From positions 1-9,869 of the forward strand of contig URQJ01000060.1 of assembly GCA_900549945.1 (NCBI GenBank): a stretch of 9,869 nt of DNA, read 5' to 3'. The position numbers and the translations under genes were made by a program. A model generated the notes under the pieces. The model searched no databases, had not been told where the DNA came from, and worked only from the letters and a program-made list of their open reading frames with translations. The stretch is from an uncultured Oscillospiraceae bacterium. GTDB lineage: Bacteria > Bacillota > Clostridia > Oscillospirales > Acutalibacteraceae. Position 1 is the first letter of the stretch. Each line of letters starts with the position of its first letter. Shown here one piece after another: positions 1-5,249 of the stretch.

Positions 1-222
1 GTCCGCAAAGGCGTCGGTCAGCCGCTCGTCGAGCCGGAGCAGCCCCTCGCCCGCGGCGATGCCGACGGCGGCGCTCGTAAAGCTCTTTGTGGCGGAATAC
101 TGGTTTCGCCGAATCTCCTCGTCGTAGTCGGCGCGGAACACGGCCTCGCCGTCCCGCACGGCCAGAATATGCAGCGCGCGATGGGCCTCGGCCTGCCGGT
201 CAAATTCTGCTCGGTTCATCAT
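1..222 (-). CDS. Beta-lactamase-family serine hydrolase, N-terminal part (runs off window)
   Basis: The reverse strand reads 74 codons in frame from ATG at 222 to the window edge. The start is supported by AAAGGAG (plus-strand 231-237) 8 nt upstream; a second ATG follows directly at 219. The peptide contains S43-A-T-K46 followed by SFTSAAVGIA and then GLLRLDERL. This is the usual SxxK nucleophile motif and following helix of class C beta-lactamase / penicillin-binding-protein-like serine hydrolases (Pfam Beta-lactamase, PF00144). No signal peptide is visible, so a cytoplasmic esterase or peptidase-like hydrolase is more likely than a true secreted beta-lactamase. The Tyr and HxG/KTG motifs lie outside the window, so substrate cannot be judged. 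It is transcribed divergently from the sugar operon and separated by about 950 nt, so a shared function is not implied. Family call is fairly sure; function is not. Confidence 0.8.
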   Translation of the reverse strand, partial: MMNRAEFDRQAEAHRALHILAVRDGEAVFRADYDEEIRRNQYSATKSFTSAAVGIAAGEGLLRLDERLTDAFAD

Positions 223-261
223 GGCATCGTCTCCTTTGTTCCTTTTATATGGTATAGGGCA

Positions 262-290
262 AGTATAAGGCGTTTTTGCGCGCATTGCAA
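262..290 (-). promoter_or_regulatory. Sigma-A promoter for the serine hydrolase gene
   Basis: On the minus strand TTGCAA (plus 285-290) is followed after exactly 17 nt by TATACT (plus 262-267). Predicted transcription start is near 255, giving a leader of about 33 nt that contains the AAAGGAG ribosome binding site. This is a sequence match only. Confidence 0.55.
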
Positions 291-635
291 GCCCCAGCCG
301 CGGTCTGTACACTTTTTTGCGCCGAAAAACCGGAGAAATGTCTTTGTGGCTTTAAACCGATACAAAACTTTTTAGGATATATCTCCAAATGAGTTGGGTG
401 GGTAAACAGAGAATAAGCCAAATGCGCGGCGCCGGTTAGCGAGAATGCACAACCAAAGGGGGCAGTTTTTGTCTCGTTAACAATAGGTTACAAAATTGTA
501 AACTTTTATTTTTGTGCGTTTTGCCTCTGTTCATAATTGATTGAATTACATATAAAATTTAACAATTTTAAAAATACAGGAAAGTTGTATTTATAATGCC
601 GCAATACCAAAATGCGGAAAACAGTGGCATGAAAA

Positions 636-657
636 AATGGGGAACCGGTTCCACATT
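636..657. promoter_or_regulatory. Operator-like palindrome with central CG
   Basis: A perfect 12-nt palindrome GGAACCGGTTCC (641-652) is flanked by AATG and CATT arms that continue the symmetry after one mismatched pair (640/653), giving a 22-nt dyad. An even palindrome with a central CpG and AACCGGTT core is the form bound by many LacI-family sugar regulators. That it regulates this locus is inference; it lies about 245 nt upstream of the best promoter and no LacI gene is in the window. Confidence 0.4.
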
Positions 658-704
658 CCTGCAAAACCGGACAAAAGTCCCATAAAAAAAGGCGCTGGAA
701 GGCC

Positions 705-731
705 GATTTGAACGCGTTTGATTTGACGCGT
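705..731. repeat. Tandem near-identical direct repeat
   Basis: GATTTGAACGCGT (705-717) is followed, after TT, by GATTTGACGCGT (720-731). The copies differ only by one extra A. Tandem direct repeats one to two helical turns apart are typical of AraC-family activator sites, and such regulators often control LplABC-type importers. Regulator identity is inferred. Confidence 0.4.
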
Positions 732-821
732 GCGCGCGCAGGGCTGCAAATTTTTCTGCACAGTATAGAGAAAAAAGAACGGAATTTCAGCAAAAACTTG
801 TATTGGATTAGGTGCGTTTTA

Positions 822-849
822 TTGATTTTTCGGTTTAGCATAATAGAAT
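822..849 (+). promoter_or_regulatory. Weak candidate upstream promoter
   Basis: TTGATT (822-827) precedes TAGAAT (844-849) by 16 nt. The hexamers are imperfect and the region is AT-rich, so a chance match is quite possible. If real, it would give a longer transcript of the importer operon. Confidence 0.2.
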
Positions 850-900
850 GCAACATGTGTGAAATTTGCAAAAAAAGCCAATCTGCACGAATTTTTGTTG

Positions 901-929
901 TTGACATTCACAAAAACGGGTGATAAAAT
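901..929 (+). promoter_or_regulatory. Strong sigma-A promoter with extended -10 for the importer operon
   Basis: A consensus TTGACA (901-906) is separated by exactly 17 nt from TAAAAT (924-929), which is preceded by TGA, forming an extended -10 (TGnTAAAAT). The predicted start is near 936, leaving an untranslated leader of about 240 nt before the first permease. This is the best promoter match in the window. Confidence 0.75.
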
Positions 930-1059
930 TACGACATAAACCAAACGGAATGCTGTGTTTTTTGTGAGATGCGCTGGGGCTTTTATGTAAGGGCCGCGGT
1001 GCGTTTCGATGCAGTATGGGCGGTTGCGCGGCTCGGGCCGTTTTCAGCAGCTTTTCCGC

Positions 1060-1106
1060 AAAACAGGGTACCCTGTTTTTTGTATTCGTCAGAGAGACGA
1101 ATACAA
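1060..1106 (+). promoter_or_regulatory. Two abutting inverted repeats in the importer mRNA leader
   Basis: A perfect 20-nt palindrome occupies 1060-1079 (core CAGGGTACCCTG with A4/T4 ends) and runs into six T residues (1076-1081). It is followed immediately by an 11-bp hairpin at 1080-1106 with loop AGAGA. The first can fold as an 8-bp stem with a GTAC loop plus U-tract, like a weak attenuator, or can act as a dimer operator. The second has no U-tract. Both sit between the promoter and the first start codon, so a role in attenuation, repression or RNA stability is plausible but not shown. Confidence 0.5.
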
Positions 1107-1175
1107 GGGATGCTGCCGGGGCTTCGCGCTGTGGGCCTGTGGAATCGGTTTTACAAAATTCTAGGAGGTAGACTT

Positions 1176-2117
1176 ATGGTAGCAGCAGCCAAGCCGGCAC
1201 ATGAGCTGAGCGCTTGGGAGCGGTTTCGTAAAGATGTTGTCCGCGATAAGTGGCTATATCTTCTGCTTCTCCCCGGCATGATTTTCCTGATTATTTTCCG
1301 GTACATCCCTATTTTCGGCAACGTGATCGCGTTCATGGATTACAATCCGTATGATACGGCGGCAAGCACGTGGGTCGGTTTTGATCACTTTGTCGATCTG
1401 TTGACGAGACCGCAGTTTTTGCAGGTGTTCGGAAACACGCTTTACATCTCGATTCTGAAGATGGTGTGCGGCTTCCCGATCCCGATCATCCTCGCGCTGA
1501 TGATGAACGAAATGAAGAACATGAAGTTTAAGAAGGTTTCGCAGACGCTTCTGTACCTGCCGAACTTCATTTCCTGGGTTGTTCTCTCCGGCCTGATCAT
1601 GAACATGCTCGACCCGGACACCGGCCTTGTCACCAGCATCATCAATTCGATTTCCGGCGAGCAGATTCAGGTGCTCACCGATACGCGCTACTTCGTGCCG
1701 ATGCTGATCGTCACGGATATTTACAAGGGCGCGGGCTGGGGCACGATAATTTACTTCGCGGCGCTCTCCGGCATTGACCCGCAGCTTTACGAGGCGGCGG
1801 AGATCGACGGCGCGCGCAAGTGGAAGCAGCTTCTGCACATCACGCTGCCCTCCATCACCCCGACGATTGTTGTCATGCTGATCCTCAGCTGCAACAATAT
1901 CGTGAACGCAGGCTTCGATCAGATCTTCATGCTCTATTCTGCGCTGGTTTACAGCGTGGCGGATATCATCGATACCTACGTTTACAGAATCGGTATCAAG
2001 AACGCGGACTACTCGTTCTCCACGGCGGCCGGCCTGTTCAAATCCGTCATCGCGTTCGTCATGATCCTGATTGTCAATACCGTTGCCAAAAAGACCGGCA
2101 ACGAAGGCATCTGGTAA
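1176..2117 (+). CDS. ABC sugar transporter permease, LplB type
   Basis: A 313-residue inner-membrane permease of the CUT1 (carbohydrate uptake) class. It opens with a short cytoplasmic tail and a first membrane segment around residues 25-45, where the LLPGMIFLIIFRYIPIFG stretch is the classic LplB-family beginning. The ATPase-contact (EAA) loop starts at about E206 with EAAEIDGA followed by LP. Length and about six hydrophobic segments fit the family. The start at 1176 was chosen because AGGAGG (1163-1168) lies 7 nt upstream; the same frame is open back to an ATG at 969, but that has no ribosome binding site. It pairs with the next permease to form the channel of a binding-protein-dependent oligosaccharide importer. 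Mannoside specificity is inferred from downstream enzymes. No ATPase gene is adjacent, so a shared MsmX-like ATPase is expected. Confidence 0.92.
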   Translation: MVAAAKPAHELSAWERFRKDVVRDKWLYLLLLPGMIFLIIFRYIPIFGNVIAFMDYNPYDTAASTWVGFDHFVDLLTRPQFLQVFGNTLYISILKMVCGFPIPIILALMMNEMKNMKFKKVSQTLLYLPNFISWVVLSGLIMNMLDPDTGLVTSIINSISGEQIQVLTDTRYFVPMLIVTDIYKGAGWGTIIYFAALSGIDPQLYEAAEIDGARKWKQLLHITLPSITPTIVVMLILSCNNIVNAGFDQIFMLYSALVYSVADIIDTYVYRIGIKNADYSFSTAAGLFKSVIAFVMILIVNTVAKKTGNEGIW

Positions 2118-2130
2118 GGAGGGAATGAAA

Positions 2131-3024
2131 ATGGCACATACGAATAAAATCAGAACCTCCACAGGTGAGAAGATTTTTACCGTATTCAACTACACCTTTA
2201 TCACCGTGCTCTGCCTCGTCATGCTTTATCCGTTCTGGCATGTCGTCATGCAGTCGTTCAGCTCGATGGAGGAGACGCTCAAGGGCGGCATGTTCCTCTA
2301 CCCGAAGGGCTTCAATATCGATACATACAAATCCGTTTTCAATAACCCGCAGGTTTTCACGGGCTTTGGCACTTCGTTCATGGTCACGATCGTTGGTACG
2401 GTTTTGGGCACGCTGCTCACCGCGATGACGGCTTACCCGCTTTCGAAGGCCCGCCTGCGCGGCGGCAAGGTCATGATGGTCCTTGTCCTGTTCACGATGA
2501 TTTTTGCAGCCGGCATGATTCCAAGCTTCCTGCTCGTGCAGGGGCTTGGCCTGCTTGATAACCGCCTCGCGCTGATTCTCCCGGCGCTCGTGAGCGCGTA
2601 CAACTGCATCATCATGAAGAACTTCTTCCTCTCCATCCCGGAGAGCCTTGAGGAATCCGCGAGAATCGACGGCGCGAACGATATCCGCATTTTCTTCTCG
2701 ATCATCGTTCCGCTTTCTAAAGCGACAATCGCGACGATCGCGCTGTTCATGGCCGTTGCATATTGGAACGACTACTTCTCCACGGTTCTGTACATCCGTT
2801 CCAGCGACAAATGGGCGTTGCAGGCGGTGCTGCGCAACATGCTGACGAATACGCAGCAGGCGATGGCGCAGGCCGGCGTCAACGTCATCAATACCTCGAA
2901 CACGAACTCCGAGACCATCAAGGCCGGTACGATCGTGATTTCGACGGTGCCGATCCTTGTCGTTTATCCGTTCGTCCAGAAGTATTTCGTGACGGGCGTC
3001 ATGATCGGCGGCGTCAAGGGCTGA
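2131..3024 (+). CDS. ABC sugar transporter permease, YtcP/LplC type
   Basis: A 297-residue inner-membrane permease, the second half of the importer channel. The first membrane segment (FITVLCLVMLYPFWHVVMQS) directly after a short basic N-terminus is characteristic of YtcP/LplC (MalG-like) proteins. The EAA loop begins near E174 with ESARIDGAND and a conserved VPLSKA; the protein ends with a VQKYFVTGVMIGGVKG-like tail typical of this group. Two in-frame ATGs exist: 2125, only 2 nt after AGGAGG (2117-2122), and 2131, 8 nt after it, so 2131 is preferred. The ribosome binding site overlaps the stop codon of permease 1 and the genes are 13 nt apart, consistent with translational coupling in one operon. 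A roughly 100-nt gap with a stable hairpin separates it from the binding-protein gene. Confidence 0.92.
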   Translation: MAHTNKIRTSTGEKIFTVFNYTFITVLCLVMLYPFWHVVMQSFSSMEETLKGGMFLYPKGFNIDTYKSVFNNPQVFTGFGTSFMVTIVGTVLGTLLTAMTAYPLSKARLRGGKVMMVLVLFTMIFAAGMIPSFLLVQGLGLLDNRLALILPALVSAYNCIIMKNFFLSIPESLEESARIDGANDIRIFFSIIVPLSKATIATIALFMAVAYWNDYFSTVLYIRSSDKWALQAVLRNMLTNTQQAMAQAGVNVINTSNTNSETIKAGTIVISTVPILVVYPFVQKYFVTGVMIGGVKG

Positions 3025-3060
3025 TTCCTGCCCGCGGCCATTTTTTGAGATGTGATTGTC

Positions 3061-3082
3061 CCGGGGCGGGCGACCGCCTCGG
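3061..3082 (+). promoter_or_regulatory. GNRA-capped stem-loop upstream of the binding-protein gene
   Basis: Bases 3061-3069 pair with 3074-3082 (9 bp, one G-U) and enclose a GCGA tetraloop, a GNRA-class stabilising loop. There is no U-tract after it; the DNA becomes A/T-rich instead. It therefore is not an intrinsic terminator and more likely protects or defines the 5' end of a processed binding-protein mRNA (inference). Confidence 0.5.
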
Positions 3083-3126
3083 AATACATACAATCAAATT
3101 ATAAGAAAAGGAAAGGAATTTTCATC

Positions 3127-4878
3127 ATGAACATGAAGAAAATCATCTGCCTTGTCCTCGCGCTGGCTCTGTGTGTTAGCCTGTTTGCAGCGTGCGGCGG
3201 CAACGGCGGAAACTCCACTGCGTCGAATAATTCCAGCACGGGTTCGACGAGCGGCGACGGTGAGCCGGCTGATTCCGGCGAGCCGATCGATGTCCTGAAC
3301 CAGTCTGAAACCATGGACCTGACCCTCACGGTCATGGATGGTTACAAGCAGGCGGACAGCGAAATCGAGAAGTGGCTCGAGGAGATGTACAACGTGAACA
3401 TTACGCTGAACGTCCTCCCGGGCTATACGGACGGTGCTTCCCAGATCCAGCTCATCATGGCTTCCGACGATCTGCCGGATACCATCTGGTGGTGGAGCAT
3501 GGACACGCAGTATCAGCAGTGGGTCAATGCTGGCCTGCTCGTTGACGTTGCGCCGTACATGGACAAGTACACGAACATCCGCGACTACTACAACAAGATG
3601 GACCCGAACACGCTGTTCTTCGCGGCCGATGATTCCGGCGCGATCTACAGAATCCCGGGCGACGTTGCAGAGCCCTCCTGCGAGGTTCTCTGGATCCGTC
3701 AGGACTGGCTCGACAACCTCGGCCTTGAGGTTCCGACCACGATCGATGAGCTTGAAGAGGTCATGCGCGCGTTTACCGAGGATGACCCGGACGGCAACGG
3801 CAAGAACGACACCTACGGCCTCGGCGGCGACGGCTACGACTTCCGTTCCTTCTGGCCGTGGATCCAGTCCTATGATTACACGCACTACGAAAAGTGGGTT
3901 GTCGATGAGAGCGGCAACGTGCAGTACGGCCCGGCAACCGAGGGCACCAGAAAGTGGCTGACCGATGTTGCTGAGCTCTATCAGAAGGGCTACATCACCC
4001 AGAACATCACGCAGGATACGAACCGCGACGAGGAAATGGCGAACGGCGGCTTCGGTATCACCTACAGCTGGGTCGCTTGGAACAACCCGAGCGCACAGAC
4101 GATGATCTCCTTCTATTCCTCCAACCCGGATGCCAAGTGGGTCCCGATCGACATGGTGAAGGGCGAGAACGGCAACCCGCAGGAAGACCCGGCAACCTCC
4201 GCTGCGTGGGCTTACTTCGGCATCACGAAGGGCTGCGAGAACCCGGAGAGACTGTATGCGATCTGGGACGACATGACTGCTTCTGAGAATTATATCCACA
4301 GACAGTATGGCGTTGAGGGTGAACACTACGAGTATGACGATGACGGCAACTATGTTGCGATCGTCAACCCGGACGGCGATGAGAACATGGCGCAGGGCAT
4401 CGGCCTCAAGCTGTTCTACAACTGCGTCAACCGCAAGGACGAGTGCAACATTGGTAATACGCCGGAGACGACCGCACTGTTCAACAAGTCCGGCGAAGAG
4501 AGCCGCGACAGATATAATCAGATCGTCGAGTGGAAGGACCCGAACGCCTTCACGTCTTGGCTCGATATGGGCACAGATATTGATGACCAGAGACTCCAGT
4601 ACATGTGGGGCGTTGTCGCCGGTACGAATGATACGGAAGCTGGCTGGGACAACTACATCGCCACGCTGAACGGCCTCGGCCTCGAGCAGTGCACGACGGA
4701 AGCGAACGAACTCTATGCTACGCAGACGGCGGCCATGGAGGCTTACCTCGCCGAGCATGCGGACGAGATCGCGGAAGCGGATGTTGAGTCCTCTGCTGCG
4801 GAGTCCTCCTCCGAGGCGAGCGCAGAGTCCTCTGCGGAGAGCTCTGCGGCTTCCGAGGAGAGCAGCGCCGCTGAATAA
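3127..4878 (+). CDS. Lipoprotein solute-binding protein of the sugar importer (LplA-like, family 1)
   Basis: A 583-residue extracellular lipoprotein that captures the sugar and delivers it to the permeases. A basic start (NMKK), a hydrophobic stretch and the lipobox LFAAC with Cys at residue 23 form a lipoprotein signal peptide. A Gly/Ser/Asn-rich linker follows (about 24-57). The body is a large family 1 binding protein: DDLPD at 114-118, many Trp/Tyr residues suited to sugar stacking (WWW near 120), and an EF-hand-like loop DPDGNGKND at 220-228, as seen in LplA-type proteins. Start 3127 is chosen by AAAGGA 9 nt upstream and by the signal peptide; upstream in-frame codons from 3052 are not plausible. 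Oddly, the last 31 residues (553-583) contain only Val, Glu, Ser and Ala. Ligand is unknown; mannose-containing oligosaccharides are inferred from neighbours. The intrinsic terminator follows after 43 nt. Confidence 0.92.
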   Translation: MNMKKIICLVLALALCVSLFAACGGNGGNSTASNNSSTGSTSGDGEPADSGEPIDVLNQSETMDLTLTVMDGYKQADSEIEKWLEEMYNVNITLNVLPGYTDGASQIQLIMASDDLPDTIWWWSMDTQYQQWVNAGLLVDVAPYMDKYTNIRDYYNKMDPNTLFFAADDSGAIYRIPGDVAEPSCEVLWIRQDWLDNLGLEVPTTIDELEEVMRAFTEDDPDGNGKNDTYGLGGDGYDFRSFWPWIQSYDYTHYEKWVVDESGNVQYGPATEGTRKWLTDVAELYQKGYITQNITQDTNRDEEMANGGFGITYSWVAWNNPSAQTMISFYSSNPDAKWVPIDMVKGENGNPQEDPATSAAWAYFGITKGCENPERLYAIWDDMTASENYIHRQYGVEGEHYEYDDDGNYVAIVNPDGDENMAQGIGLKLFYNCVNRKDECNIGNTPETTALFNKSGEESRDRYNQIVEWKDPNAFTSWLDMGTDIDDQRLQYMWGVVAGTNDTEAGWDNYIATLNGLGLEQCTTEANELYATQTAAMEAYLAEHADEIAEADVESSAAESSSEASAESSAESSAASEESSAAE

Positions 4879-4921
4879 TGCTGCACACTGCATCTCGGTT
4901 AGCTTTAAGTAAATAACAAGT

Positions 4922-4958
4922 GGGGGAAGGCCCGGCGCCTTCCTCCATTTTGTTTTTT
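4922..4958 (+). terminator. Rho-independent terminator after the importer operon
   Basis: GGGGGAAGGC (4922-4931) pairs with GCCTTCCTCC (4937-4946) as a 10-bp stem (one G-U) around a 5-nt loop, followed by ATTTTGTTTTTT (4947-4958). Strong stem plus U-tract, 43 nt after the binding-protein stop codon. It separates the importer from the enzyme genes. Confidence 0.9.
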
Positions 4959-5056
4959 GTGCAGAGCCTTGCCCTTTCTCCGCGCACGGTTTTTCCCCCC
5001 GCCCGCTTCGTGATAATGGCCAAGAGTTTTTCACTTTTTTCTCAAGGCAAAAGCTG

Positions 5057-5094
5057 TGAAAGCGCTTGCATTTTGCTCCCGGCTTCGCTAGAAT
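5057..5094 (+). promoter_or_regulatory. Sigma-A promoter overlapped by a cre-like operator, for the enzyme operon
   Basis: TTGCAT (5066-5071) lies 17 nt before TAGAAT (5089-5094), with a predicted start at A5101. The near-palindrome TGAAAGCGCTTGCA (5057-5070) overlaps the -35 and matches the catabolite-responsive element consensus TGWAARCGYTWNCW at every position. Binding of CcpA, or of a local LacI-family regulator with a similar site, would block polymerase. The match is seen in the sequence; which regulator binds is inferred. Confidence 0.7.
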
Positions 5095-5102
5095 GCAGGT
5101 AC

Positions 5103-5173
5103 GGGGAAAGGCGGCTGTGCTGGTTTTCCCCATTTCGGAGGAGTGTGCGCGGAAAATTTGCTTTCGCGCGCAC
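5103..5173 (+). promoter_or_regulatory. Structured leader of the enzyme operon (two hairpins)
   Basis: The leader (about 5101-5249) starts almost at the predicted +1 with a 7-bp stem GGGGAAA/TTTCCCC (5103-5109 with 5125-5131). A second 9-bp stem (5143-5151 with 5165-5173, one G-U) follows. A GGAGGAG between them (5137-5143) resembles a ribosome binding site but has no well-placed start codon. No U-tract follows either stem, so these may affect mRNA stability rather than termination. Confidence 0.35.
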
Positions 5174-5249
5174 GGGCGGTTCGGCACGGCATGCACGCGT
5201 GTGCACGGGCTGAATCCGCCCGCATTCAGAAAGGATGGATACTTTTACT

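Larger units (their letters stand above)
223..1175. other. Long intergenic regulatory region without a convincing gene
   Basis: About 950 nt separate the serine hydrolase from the first permease. The stretch 480-930 is AT-rich (for example 11 G/C in the 60 bases 541-600), unlike the GC-rich genes around it. Open frames on both strands (such as 506-907 minus and 708-923 plus) lack ribosome binding sites and have protein composition that looks like translated AT-rich noncoding DNA. What it does hold: the minus-strand promoter at 262-290, short AT inverted repeats at 488-501 and 553-570, the palindrome at 636-657, the tandem repeat at 705-731, a weak promoter-like element at 822-849, a strong promoter at 901-929, and the leader repeats at 1060-1106. 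No known riboswitch or T-box motif was recognised. Confidence 0.7.

Noticed and set aside
506..907. 133-codon minus-strand frame in the AT-rich gap
   Set aside because: Phe/Asn/Lys-rich translation of AT-rich DNA, no ribosome binding site, no recognisable domain.
708..923. 71-codon plus-strand frame ending at the importer promoter
   Set aside because: No ribosome binding site; runs through the -35/-10 of the strong promoter, and composition follows base content.
969..1175. Upstream in-frame extension of permease 1 to ATG 969
   Set aside because: No ribosome binding site before 969, the extension would translate through the inverted repeats, and the LplB-type N-terminus begins right after 1176.
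3025..3055. Terminator after permease 2 (TTTTTT near 3042-3047)
   Set aside because: The preceding GC-rich bases do not form a convincing continuous stem, and the binding-protein gene is expected to be cotranscribed.
1254..3093. Long minus-strand frames (1254-2189, 2074-3093) opposite the permeases
   Set aside because: Charged Arg/Asp/His-rich translations without motifs; the plus-strand permeases have EAA loops and membrane segments.
3094..5196. 700-codon open frame on the minus strand opposite the binding-protein gene
   Set aside because: It mirrors the codon bias of the real gene, lacks a ribosome binding site and gives a valine/arginine-rich protein with no recognisable motif. The plus-strand product has clear family motifs and a signal peptide.
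5145..5213. Short leader peptide (GTG 5145 to TGA) after GGAGGAG in the enzyme operon leader
   Set aside because: The spacing between GGAGGAG and GTG is about one base, too short for initiation, and the coding part is within a hairpin.
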